DNA from: Cryobacterium sinapicolor
GTDB lineage: Bacteria > Actinomycetota > Actinomycetes > Actinomycetales > Microbacteriaceae
Length of the DNA: 58,530 nucleotides
Assembly: GCF_004403465.1 (NCBI RefSeq)
Contig: NZ_SOGQ01000048.1
Span: 44,986 to 103,515, forward strand
Direction: 5' to 3'
The notes under the pieces were generated by a model that worked only from the letters and a program-made list of their open reading frames with translations, made no database searches and was not told the origin of the DNA. This document shows, one piece after another, positions 28,139 to 36,858 of the stretch (the first letter of the stretch is position 1; each line of letters begins with the position of its first letter). The position numbers and the translations under genes are program-made.

Positions 28139-28831
28139 CTAGCTCTGGAGCGGGGTGGGGCGCACCTCGAGAGCCTGCACGTCGTCGAGGAGGCGCTGGG
28201 TCTCCGTCGACGCGGAGGCCGTTCCGGACGCGTACTGGTGCGGGACGGGAGCGGCCGGCGCAGCGTCGAACTGGTCGTGGTGCTGCTGGGCGGTCCAGGC
28301 ATCCTGCTCGGCGAGGAGGTTCTTCTCGGTGCTGTTCTTGGAGACCTTCCACCGGTCGAGGTCGCTCTGGAAGATCTTGCGGGTGCGGCCCGGCTTCTCC
28401 TGCCATTCGACCAGTCGGTCTCGGAATTCGAGCAGCGCGGGCTCGAGCTGATAACCGAACGTGGCCGAGGTGCGCTTGAGCTCGGCGAGCTGATGCGCGG
28501 CCCAGTTCGCGGCGACTCCCGAACCCTTGATCGGCAGGAGGCGCAGCTGCACGTCGGCCTGGCCCACCGCCCGGTCCGCCATGACCTGCTCCTGCGGCGT
28601 GAGGGAGTTCCAGACGGATGCCTCGGTCGCGGCATCCACGAGGGTCCCGATCACGGCCGCCTTGAGAGCCCGGTCGTTCTGCGCGAGGAGGCGTTTGATC
28701 GCCCCTCGGGAGATCAGTGCCGCCAGAACGCTGGCGACAACGATCGAGACGATGAGCACCACGGCACTGAAAACCATGGACTGATTGCTGGCTGCCGTGA
28801 GCCAGGATACGAAATTATTCCACCACTGCAT
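28139..28831 (-). CDS. Hypothetical membrane-anchored protein
   Basis: 230 residues: one N-terminal transmembrane helix (about 19-42), preceded by an aromatic-rich start (MQWWNNFVSW), then a long, mostly helical charged cytosolic domain with Leu/Ala heptad-like spacing (about 45-175) and a disordered Ala/Pro/Gln tail ending in L-L-D-D-V-Q-A-L-E-V. No catalytic motif. Architecture suggests an anchored coiled-coil scaffold. I do not recognise a named family. Confidence 0.65.
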   Translation of the reverse strand: MQWWNNFVSWLTAASNQSMVFSAVVLIVSIVVASVLAALISRGAIKRLLAQNDRALKAAVIGTLVDAATEASVWNSLTPQEQVMADRAVGQADVQLRLLPIKGSGVAANWAAHQLAELKRTSATFGYQLEPALLEFRDRLVEWQEKPGRTRKIFQSDLDRWKVSKNSTEKNLLAEQDAWTAQQHHDQFDAAPAAPVPHQYASGTASASTETQRLLDDVQALEVRPTPLQS

Positions 28832-28904
28832 GAGCGCACTTTACCGGCGTCTCGGCCCGTTCTCCGGGAGCGGCGCGGCGTGCCCCGCGAGGAGGTGCGC
28901 CCCG

Positions 28905-29144
28905 TCAGCGGAAGCAGTCCGCCGCGTCGTCGATGCGCCAGAACGAACCGACGTTCATCGTTCGGCTGGCGGCAAGCAGGCGACGAGCGGAGAAGCGGTC
29001 GCCGTCGGCCTCGGTGCGCCGCTCGATGTGTCCGAGGACCATGCCGGACGGATTCGAGACCCGCCAGAGGCCGTCTTTCACGGGAACGAGCAGCAGGCCG
29101 CGGATGACCGGCAGGCGGGGTGGTGCGGACGCTGGTGCGGACAT
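28905..29144 (-). CDS. Hypothetical 79-residue protein
   Basis: Small basic protein starting at the ATG at 29144, which has GGAGG five bases upstream; an upstream ATG at 29162 adds MTSEEF but lacks such a site. Beta-rich look (LLLVPVKDGLWRVSNPSGMVLGHIERR) followed by a helical, Arg/Ala-rich segment. No signal or membrane helix. Not recognised; codon use is ordinary. Confidence 0.55.
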   Translation of the reverse strand: MSAPASAPPRLPVIRGLLLVPVKDGLWRVSNPSGMVLGHIERRTEADGDRFSARRLLAASRTMNVGSFWRIDDAADCFR

Positions 29145-29184
29145 GAATTCCTCCGAGGTCAACCGTTCAGGGGTGATGGTCCCC

Positions 29185-29405
29185 TCAGGCTATGGAGAGC
29201 CGCCGACATCGCTGCGGCGTTAGCGCGGAGGCCCGTTCAGCAGGGCCATGTCCTGGCTGGCCAGGTCGAGGTCCACGACCCGGTAGGAACCGGGCCACCA
29301 GGGCGACGAGCAGCACGCCGGTGAATTCGATCATCAGGGCGATGCCCACCGGCAGCAGGCTGATCGCCGCGAGGAGAGCGTAGAGGTAGCCCAGGTGGTT
29401 CAGCC
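29185..29405 (-). pseudogene. Remnant of an EamA/RhtA-type transporter
   Basis: Immediately downstream of the aldo/keto reductase on the same strand, one frame reads LGYLYALLAAISLLPVGIAL then M-I-E-F-T-G-V-L-L-V-A-L-V-A-R. This resembles a two-helix segment of EamA exporters (RhtA has a comparable L-P-V-G-I-A-x-T-I-E-F-x-G-P). There is no start codon for it, and the helices break off into a non-membrane sequence. A different frame at the end (R-V-V-D-L-D-L-A-S-Q-D) looks protein-like too, so a deletion or frameshift is likely. Best read as a decayed fragment; chance cannot be excluded. Confidence 0.4.
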
Positions 29406-30407
29406 CAGTCCGGTGCCGTGCACAGCGTACGGTTCGATCGCGTCGATCTCGCCCTGAGTCAGGGCCGGGGCATCGAGCGCGGCCACGGTCTGCTCGAGCT
29501 GGTTCACGCTGCTCGCGCCGACCAGCACGCTGGTGACGGATGGCTGGCGCAGGATCCAGGTTACCGCCAGCTGGGCCAGCGTCTGGCCGCGTTCGGCGGC
29601 GATCGCATTGAGGGCACGGGCACGGCCCAGGTAGGTGTCCGTGAGCACCTCTTCCGAAAGAAAACCGCTCGTCGCGACCCGCGAGCCGGCCGGCACGGAC
29701 CCGTCCAGGTAACGGTCGGTGAGCAGACCCTGCGCGAGGGGCGAGAACACGATACTGCCCATGCCGAGCTCGTCGAGCACGGGGAAGAGCCCGTCTTCGA
29801 CGTGCCGGTCGAACATCGAGTAGCGCGGCTGGTGGATCAGCAGCGGGATCCTGTGCTCGGCCAGCGCCGTCGCCGCCGCCCGCGTCTGCTCGGGCGTGTA
29901 GCTGGAGATGCCCACATACAGCGCCTTGCCCTGCTGCACCGCCGACGCCAGCGCGCCCATGGTCTCCTCGATCGGCGTCTCCGGGTCGGGGCGGTGCGAG
30001 TAGAAGATGTCGACGTAGTCGACGCCGAGCCGGCCCAGGCTCGCGTCGAGGGAGGAGAGCAGGTACTTGCGGGAGCCGAAATCGCCGTAGGGGCCGGGCC
30101 ACATGTCGTAGCCGGCCTTGCTGGAGATGATCATCTCGTCCCGGTAGGCGCGGAAGTCCTCGGCAAAGATGCGGCCGAAGTTGGTCTCGGCGGCCCCGGG
30201 AGGAGGGCCGTAGTTGTTGGCCAGGTCGAAGTGGGTGACCCCCAAGTCGAAAGCACGCCTCAGGATGGCGCGTTGTGGCTCGATCGGGCGCTCGTGGCCG
30301 AAGTTGTGCCAGAGGCCGAGGGACAGCGCCGGCAGCTTGAGGCCGCTCCGTCCGGTGCGGCGGTAGGTCATGTCGGCATAGCGGTTCGGAGCTGGTACGA
30401 AGGTCAT
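29400..30407 (-). CDS. Aldo/keto reductase (YghZ / L-glyceraldehyde-3-phosphate reductase type)
   Basis: 335-residue NADPH-dependent reductase of AKR family 14-like proteins. Catalytic tetrad in context: D-L-A-N-N-Y-G-P (Asp, Tyr at about 61-66), S-S-K-A-G-Y (Lys near 95), S-H-R-P-D (His). The C-terminal NADP-binding S-V-L-V-G-A-S-S-V-N-Q-L is intact. Similar proteins reduce L-glyceraldehyde 3-phosphate or methylglyoxal. Divergent from msrA with only 17 bases between the starts, so the promoters must overlap, and shared control of carbonyl and oxidative stress is possible. Confidence 0.9.
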   Translation of the reverse strand: MTFVPAPNRYADMTYRRTGRSGLKLPALSLGLWHNFGHERPIEPQRAILRRAFDLGVTHFDLANNYGPPPGAAETNFGRIFAEDFRAYRDEMIISSKAGYDMWPGPYGDFGSRKYLLSSLDASLGRLGVDYVDIFYSHRPDPETPIEETMGALASAVQQGKALYVGISSYTPEQTRAAATALAEHRIPLLIHQPRYSMFDRHVEDGLFPVLDELGMGSIVFSPLAQGLLTDRYLDGSVPAGSRVATSGFLSEEVLTDTYLGRARALNAIAAERGQTLAQLAVTWILRQPSVTSVLVGASSVNQLEQTVAALDAPALTQGEIDAIEPYAVHGTGLG

Positions 30408-30424
30408 GCCGTTACTCTAGGGGG

Positions 30425-30946
30425 GTGCAAACTTTTGTGGTCGCAGGTGGATGTTTCTGGTGTCTCGATGCTGTGTATCGGGTGTTACGTGGCGTGAGTG
30501 AGGTGGTCTCCGGCTATACCGGAGGCGAGTCTCAGAGGCCCACGTATGAGTCGGTGTGCTCGGGCCGCACCGGCCATGCCGAGGCCATCGCCGTGACGTT
30601 CGAGCCGGAGGTCATCCCGGCCAGCGTCATCCTCGACGTGTTCTTCACACTGCACGACCCGACCCAGCTGAACCGCCAGGGCGCCGACGTGGGCACCCAG
30701 TACCGGTCGGCCATGTTCTACACCGACGACGAGCAGAAGCAGCTCTTCGAAACGGCTCGCACTCGCGCCGCCGAATGGTGGGGCGACGGCATCGTCACGA
30801 CGATCGAGCCGCTCGGCGAGTACTTCGTGGCCGAGGACTACCACCAGGACTTCTTCGCGAAAAACCCCGGCCAGGGCTACTGCATGGCCGTCGCGGTGCC
30901 CAAGGTGAACAAGATCCGCAAGTCCTACGCCGGGTACCTGCTCTAG
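30425..30946 (+). CDS. msrA: Peptide methionine sulfoxide reductase A
   Basis: 173-residue enzyme reducing methionine-S-sulfoxide in proteins. Catalytic G-G-C-F-W-C at residues 8-13 (Cys10 nucleophile), the V-S-G-Y-T-G-G motif, the D-P-T-Q-L-N-R-Q-G-x-D-x-G-T-Q-Y-R-S substrate signature and the E-D-Y-H-Q-D motif are all present. Resolving cysteine probably in G-Y-C-M-A near the C-terminus. Starts at a GTG preceded by AGGGGG. Full length. Confidence 0.97.
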   Translation: MQTFVVAGGCFWCLDAVYRVLRGVSEVVSGYTGGESQRPTYESVCSGRTGHAEAIAVTFEPEVIPASVILDVFFTLHDPTQLNRQGADVGTQYRSAMFYTDDEQKQLFETARTRAAEWWGDGIVTTIEPLGEYFVAEDYHQDFFAKNPGQGYCMAVAVPKVNKIRKSYAGYLL

Positions 30947-30969
30947 CGGCTCGTCCAACCCTCCCCAGG

Positions 30970-31017
30970 CGCGCGGGGCAGTCATCAAGCACAGGTTCCG
31001 AATGACCGCCCCGCGCG
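30970..31017. terminator. Stem-loop after msrA
   Basis: CGCGCGGGGCAGTCAT (30970-30985) and ATGACCGCCCCGCGCG (31002-31017) are complementary over 16 positions with one mismatch, around a 16-base loop, 24 bases after the msrA stop. Likely terminator. Confidence 0.6.
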
Positions 31018-31141
31018 TCATTCTGCCGCCGCACACTCGGAGAACGTGATCTGGGGGGCGGCGGAGACAGGCACGAGCCGTCGCTCCCAGGTCGCGTGTT
31101 CCGGGCATGCGTCCGGGGCCCGCTGGATGAGGGAGACCGCA

Positions 31142-31660
31142 ATGAGCGACACCATCACTGTGACCGGAATCGTGGCCACCACGCCCCGTCACCTCGTGAC
31201 CAGTTCCGGACTGGCCATCACCTCGTTTCGGCTGGCGTCCAGCCAGCGCCGCTTCGACCGGGTCAAACAGTCCTGGGTCGACGCCGAGACCAACTGGTAT
31301 ACGGTCTCCTCCTTCCGGCAGCTCGCCCACAATGTGGTGAGCTCGGTGCGGAAGGGCGAGCACGTGGTCGTCGCTGGGCGGTTGCGCATCCGGCCCTGGG
31401 AAAACGCCGACCGCAACGGCACCTCGGTCGAGGTCGAGGCCGAGACCGTCGGGCACGACCTGGCCTGGTGCAGCACGGTGTACACGCGCTCGCCGCCGCC
31501 CGGCGCGGCTTCCGCACCACATCCGACCGAGCCGACCGAGCAGACCGAGCAGACCGAGCAGACCGAGCCGACCGATGGCTTTCTACCGTCGGACAGCGAC
31601 GACGCACCTCGGCTGGGCGGCGAGGCAGAGCCCGCGGCACTGGTCGGGGTCGATTCCTAG
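31142..31660 (+). CDS. Single-stranded DNA-binding protein paralogue
   Basis: 172 residues with an OB fold over 1-115: T-V-T-G-I-V-A-T-T-P-R, then F-R-L-A-S-S-Q-R-R-F-D-R, W-Y-T-V-S-S-F-R-Q-L-A-x-N-V, K-G-E-H-V-V-V-A-G-R-L-R. These match the SSB order of motifs. The tail is Pro/Glu/Thr-rich and built in part from a 9-bp repeat; it ends in V-G-V-D-S and lacks the D-D-D-I-P-F type tip that recruits SSB partners. So it looks like a secondary, ssDNA-protecting SSB rather than the replicative one. The ATG at 31142 is chosen for the family N-terminus and the GGGAGA upstream; a frame from 31046 exists. Confidence 0.8.
   Translation: MSDTITVTGIVATTPRHLVTSSGLAITSFRLASSQRRFDRVKQSWVDAETNWYTVSSFRQLAHNVVSSVRKGEHVVVAGRLRIRPWENADRNGTSVEVEAETVGHDLAWCSTVYTRSPPPGAASAPHPTEPTEQTEQTEQTEPTDGFLPSDSDDAPRLGGEAEPAALVGVDS
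31530..31575 (+). repeat. 9-bp tandem repeat in the SSB-paralogue tail
   Basis: GACCGAGCA-type units (GACCGAGCC, three GACCGAGCA, GACCGAGCC) encode Thr-Glu-Gln/Pro repeats in the disordered tail. In frame. Confidence 0.75.
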
Positions 31661-31721
31661 GGGCGCTCGCGGATCTGGCAGACTCGGAGGTCTGGCCGCA
31701 CCGCGGTCGCGGAAGGATCAC

Positions 31722-32255
31722 GTGCCGGCAGGATCAGATCGGGTACCCCGGAGGCGCCGAACCGGCATCCGTTTCGGACGCGCCTGGGGCTCGCTCGTGC
31801 TCGGGCTGGCGGTCGGTGTGAGCCTGGCGGCCTGTTCGGCGGTGCCCGACGCAACACCGTCGGCGCCCGCCACTGCCTCGGCGACGGACACTCCGGCACC
31901 GAGCGCGACGGCTGCCCCCGCCCCGGCGCTGCAGCCGGGGAAGGACGCCGCGGCGAACCTGGACTACTTCGACACCGTCGCGACCAAGGTCGTGGCCGGC
32001 GACGAGAACGCAGGCGGGCGGGCGTTCGTGGACGCGCTGGTGGCCGCGGGCTTCGACAAGGCGGAGATGGAGGTCACCTTCGACGAGACCAACATCGACC
32101 TGGCCGCGGACTCGATCCAATTCTCCGTTCGGTTCAACGGGGAATGCCTGATCGGGCAGAACGGACCGGCAACGGACGGCTACCACAGCACGGTGACGGC
32201 GATCCTTGCATCGGGAACGTGTCTGGTCGGGGCCACGCGGCAAATAGACTGGTAG
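31722..32255 (+). CDS. Lipoprotein with DUF6993-like domain
   Basis: 177 residues from the GTG at 31722, which has GGAAGGA four bases upstream. The signal peptide has an Arg-rich start, hydrophobic LVLGLAVGVSLAAC and lipobox L-A-A-C. A Ser/Thr/Pro/Ala linker follows, then a compact C-terminal domain (about 85-177) with AAGFDKAEMEVT, two cysteines (GECLIGQ and GTCLVG), probably disulfide-linked outside the membrane, and G-A-T-R-Q-I-D-W at the end. I associate this with the actinobacterial DUF6993 family; function unknown. Five bases upstream of ettA. Confidence 0.75.
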   Translation: MPAGSDRVPRRRRTGIRFGRAWGSLVLGLAVGVSLAACSAVPDATPSAPATASATDTPAPSATAAPAPALQPGKDAAANLDYFDTVATKVVAGDENAGGRAFVDALVAAGFDKAEMEVTFDETNIDLAADSIQFSVRFNGECLIGQNGPATDGYHSTVTAILASGTCLVGATRQIDW

Positions 32256-32260
32256 ACACT

Positions 32261-33943
<1,683 letters not shown>

Positions 33944-33951
33944 GGCCCACG

Positions 33952-34446
33952 ATGAAGCTGCATGTGCCGGTCAAGCTGCGCTGGTCGGACCTGGACGCCT
34001 ACGGTCACGTCAACAACGCCGAGCTCTTGCGTGTGCTCGAGGATGCGCGCATCCAGGCGTTCTGGCCGGATGAAGACGGCGACGGGCCCGGGGCATTCGC
34101 CGGCACCGCGGTGCTGGACGGGCGCCCGGGCGCAGCGACGCTGACACTGATCGCGCGAATGGAGGCCGAGTACCTGGCTCCGATCCCGTATCTGAGGCAG
34201 CCTCTGGACATCCGTCTCTGGCTCGGAAAGCTCGGCGGCGCCAGCCTCGAGGTCTGCTACGAGGTGTGGACCCCGATCGGCCTGGAGCCGGCGGTCCTCT
34301 TCGCGCAGGCGAGCACCACGATCGTGTTGGTCGACGCCGCGACCGAGCGGCCCCGCAAGATCAACGAGGTCGAGCGGGCCGCCTGGGCTCCGTACGTGGA
34401 CGAGCCCATCCGGTTCACCCGCCGTGCGAGCGTGCCGGCGGAGTAG
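33952..34446 (+). CDS. Hot-dog fold acyl-CoA thioesterase (4HBT type)
   Basis: 164-residue thioesterase. The N-terminal strand-helix motif L-R-W-S-D-L-D-A-Y-G-H-V-N-N-A is the 4-hydroxybenzoyl-CoA thioesterase signature, with the catalytic Asp at about 13-15. The remaining strands (ARMEAEYLAPIPY; VCYEVWT; AQASTTIVLVD) complete a single hot-dog. Starts eight bases after ettA, so it is in its transcript. Acyl substrate unknown. Convergent with the Rieske gene. Confidence 0.88.
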   Translation: MKLHVPVKLRWSDLDAYGHVNNAELLRVLEDARIQAFWPDEDGDGPGAFAGTAVLDGRPGAATLTLIARMEAEYLAPIPYLRQPLDIRLWLGKLGGASLEVCYEVWTPIGLEPAVLFAQASTTIVLVDAATERPRKINEVERAAWAPYVDEPIRFTRRASVPAE

Positions 34447-34482
34447 GGCAGCCCCGAAACAGACCGGGCAGAACGGTTCGGC

Positions 34483-34896
34483 TCAACCGGCCATGACCGC
34501 GTCGCCGGTGACGGTGACCTTCACCGTCGCCAGCGGCGTGGTCGCCGGCCCGGCAAGGGCTTCGCCGGTAGTCGGGTCGAACTTCGAGCCGTGGCAGGGG
34601 CAATCGAACTCGTTTTCCACGGGCTTGACCACGCATCCCTGGTGCGTGCAAATGGCGCTGAACGCCACCACGGTGCCGGCGGTGGGCTGGCTGATCAGGA
34701 TCGGCTTGCCGTCGAGGGAAGCCTCGATCGATCCGCCCACGGGAATGTCCGCGAGCTTGGTGATCTCGACGGGCCCGTTGTCGCTGGTGCCGGAGTCATC
34801 CGCCCCACCCGTGCCGCACCCGACCAGTGCAACGGCGGTCCCTGCCGTTCCGAGCAGGAGGGCGGTGCGGCGGGAGATGTCGGTGTCATTCGTCAT
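34483..34896 (-). CDS. Rieske [2Fe-2S] lipoprotein
   Basis: 137 residues with a Tat-type start ([10 protein letters not shown]) that also ends in a lipobox L-V-G-C, so it is probably exported folded and lipid-anchored. The Rieske cluster ligands are complete: C-T-H-Q-G-C and C-P-C-H-G-S. Resembles QcrA-like and arsenite-oxidase-small-subunit-like Rieske domains, but is a stand-alone electron carrier. The ATG at 34896 has GAGGAG six bases upstream; an upstream ATG at 34917 adds MPRPRRT. Redox partner not in the window. Confidence 0.88.
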   Translation of the reverse strand: MTNDTDISRRTALLLGTAGTAVALVGCGTGGADDSGTSDNGPVEITKLADIPVGGSIEASLDGKPILISQPTAGTVVAFSAICTHQGCVVKPVENEFDCPCHGSKFDPTTGEALAGPATTPLATVKVTVTGDAVMAG

Positions 34897-34962
34897 GGTT
34901 CTCCTCGGTCGGGGCATGCGGGGTCGGTCCGGGGGCGTGCGGATGAAGACCGTTCTGAGAAT

Positions 34963-35838
34963 CTACTCCGCGTTCGTGGGCACGCGCAGCATGCCCTCCT
35001 GTGCGACGGTGGCCAGGAGCAGGCCCGCCCGGCTGTAGATGCTGCCGGTGGAGAGCCCACGCCCGCCTTGGGCGGTCGGGGAATCCTGCACGTAGAGCAT
35101 CCACTCGTCGACCCGGCCGAAACGGTGGAACCACATGGCGTGGTCCAGACTCGCGACCTTGAGGCCCGGGGTGGCCCAGGCGACGCCGTGGCGGCGCATG
35201 ACGGGCTCCATGATCGAGTAGTCGCTGGCGTAGGCCAGGGCGGCGCGATGCAGGTCCGGGTCGTCGGGCAGCGGGCCCATGGTCTTCATCCACACGGCCT
35301 GGCGGGAAGTGTGCTCGCCGTTCACCTTGAGGTAGATGGGCGACGGTAGGTGCCTCATGTCGAACGGGCGTTCGTTCGCCCAGTACCGGGCGATGGAGTG
35401 GTCGACCTGGGCGAGGGCATCCGCGGCGGTCGGCAGAGACTCGGGTTCGGGCATGTCGGCCGGCATCTCGATCTGGTGCTCGAGACCCTCATCCTCGTCC
35501 TGGAACGAGGCGATCATCGACAGGATCGGGTGCCCGTCCTGATAGGCCTGCGTGCGGCGGGTGGAGAACGAACGGCCGTCGTGGATGCGGTCGACGGAGA
35601 ACGTGATCGGCTGGCCCACGTCGCCGGGACGCAGGAAGTAGCCGTGCATCGAATGCACATGACGATCGTCGGGCACCGTGCGCATCGCCGCCACCAGGGA
35701 CTGGGCGAGCACCTGACCGCCGAAAACCCGGCCGAGCGGCATCCACTGCGACGGTCCGGTGAAGATGTCTTCGCTGGTGCGTGCGCCGGTGTCGGTGAGG
35801 TCCAGGGCGGCCAGAAGGCCCTCCATCGGCAAGTCCAT
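34963..35838 (-). CDS. tesB: Acyl-CoA thioesterase II (TesB)
   Basis: 291-residue double hot-dog thioesterase hydrolysing medium/long acyl-CoAs. The family motifs F-G-G-Q-V-L-A-Q-S-L-V-A-A, S-M-H-G-Y-F-L-R-P-G and, in the second repeat, S-L-D-H-A-M-W-F-H-R (catalytic Asp) are clear, as is the later Q-D-S-P-T-A-Q-G-G-R-G-L. ATG at 35838 preceded by GAGGAGG. Divergent from the 225-residue hypothetical. Confidence 0.95.
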   Translation of the reverse strand: MDLPMEGLLAALDLTDTGARTSEDIFTGPSQWMPLGRVFGGQVLAQSLVAAMRTVPDDRHVHSMHGYFLRPGDVGQPITFSVDRIHDGRSFSTRRTQAYQDGHPILSMIASFQDEDEGLEHQIEMPADMPEPESLPTAADALAQVDHSIARYWANERPFDMRHLPSPIYLKVNGEHTSRQAVWMKTMGPLPDDPDLHRAALAYASDYSIMEPVMRRHGVAWATPGLKVASLDHAMWFHRFGRVDEWMLYVQDSPTAQGGRGLSTGSIYSRAGLLLATVAQEGMLRVPTNAE

Positions 35839-35916
35839 GTGGCCTCCTCAGGCGCGTGGCGTTACGTGTCGGGGCGTCGCTGTGATGCCCGCCGTACCTT
35901 GGTAGTTTAGGAGCAG

Positions 35917-36594
35917 ATGAGCAAGTCATTTTCTCTCCCAGACTCCCTGTCCCTTCGCGACCTCCAGGTGTACCTGTCCCGTGCCAGCCGGGTGGAAGAC
36001 GGTTCCGTGCGCCTGATGCAGGCCGCAGGGGTGCTCGCCGTGTACACCGCGATCCTCTATCCCCGCGGTCTCCTCGACTCCAGCCCCACGGTTCTGGGCC
36101 TGCGCACCTTCGCGCTCACCGCGCCGGTCGAGCTCGACGCCGTCGTGCCCGTGCGCTCCCTGCTGGACCGCCTCGCCCGACTGACCGCGGCCGTGCGGGC
36201 GGAGGAGGTGCCGGTGGCCGTCACCGTGCCCCTTGAAGTGACCACCGTGACCTGGGCCGGCATCTCTCCGCCCAAGGGCGGCTGGACCCTGCTCGGTGAA
36301 ACGGATGCCGCATTGCTCGACGGCGCCGCCCAGGCCGGCATCGAGGAGGTCGCCGCCGTCATCCCGGCCGGGACCGGCGGGCAGATCGTGCAGCGGGTGC
36401 GCTCCGAGGTCTGGAGCCGCCCCATCCCCGGCCTGGAGATCGTGCCGGCCGGCGCCGCCTTCGCGGCGGTCAGTCTCGGCTTCCTACCGAAAGACGAACC
36501 CGTGCGCCTGTTCGAGACGGGCCTGTGGACTCGGCTGAGCACGAGCCGCGGCCACATCCTCGTGCGTCGCAAGCCCTGGTCGCTGAGCCGCTGA
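35917..36594 (+). CDS. Hypothetical 225-residue protein
   Basis: Soluble protein with AGGAG four bases before its ATG. Sequence begins LSLRDLQVYLSRASRVEDGSVRL, then hydrophobic strand-helix alternations (AGVLAVYTAILYPRGL; TFALTAPVELDAVVPVR). It ends in G-L-W-T-R-L-S-T-S-R-G-H-I-L-V-R-R-K, a pattern I associate with a conserved actinobacterial hypothetical family of unknown role. No catalytic motif, signal or membrane helix. Directly followed by a four-copy 32-bp repeat that starts three bases beyond the stop. Confidence 0.75.
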   Translation: MSKSFSLPDSLSLRDLQVYLSRASRVEDGSVRLMQAAGVLAVYTAILYPRGLLDSSPTVLGLRTFALTAPVELDAVVPVRSLLDRLARLTAAVRAEEVPVAVTVPLEVTTVTWAGISPPKGGWTLLGETDAALLDGAAQAGIEEVAAVIPAGTGGQIVQRVRSEVWSRPIPGLEIVPAGAAFAAVSLGFLPKDEPVRLFETGLWTRLSTSRGHILVRRKPWSLSR

Positions 36595-36596
36595 GC

Positions 36597-36724
36597 CGCC
36601 GGTTTGCCGAGCCGCTGGCCCGATCGCCCGCCGGTTTGCCGAGCCGCTGGCCCGATCGCCCGCCGGTTTGCCGAGCCGCTGGCCCGATCGCCCGCCGGTT
36701 TGCCGAGGCGCTGGCCCGCTGGCC
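36597..36724. repeat. 4 x 32-bp tandem repeat (minisatellite)
   Basis: Unit CGCCGGTTTGCCGAGCCGCT... of 32 bp begins at 36597, 36629, 36661 and 36693. The first three copies are identical and the fourth has changes near its middle and end. There are no spacers, so it is not CRISPR. It lies between convergent genes, next to the 77-bp inverted-repeat element. Likely variable in copy number. Confidence 0.92.
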
Positions 36725-36764
36725 ACCTGTGTCGCGTGGCAGTGTTCGCACTCTGCCTCGAACG

Positions 36765-36841
36765 AATTCGACGGAGATTTTGCCTTGATCGGCCTGAAAC
36801 TGGCCGAAAACCGGCTTAGACACTAAAATCTCCGTCGAATT
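36765..36841. repeat. 77-bp inverted-repeat element, copy A
   Basis: Perfect 17-bp terminal inverted repeats AATTCGACGGAGATTTT (36765-36781) and its complement (36825-36841) enclose 43 bases. Copy B at 49573-49649 has exactly the same length and the same arms, with a different interior. Lies between convergent genes (stops at 36594 and 36859), so it could serve as a bidirectional terminator or be a MITE/REP-like unit. Confidence 0.85.
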
Positions 36842-36858
36842 GGTTCAGCGTCAGACAC

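Noticed and set aside
36597-36724. 32-bp repeats could be read as a small CRISPR array
   Set aside because: The units abut without spacers and no cas gene is present; it is a plain tandem repeat.
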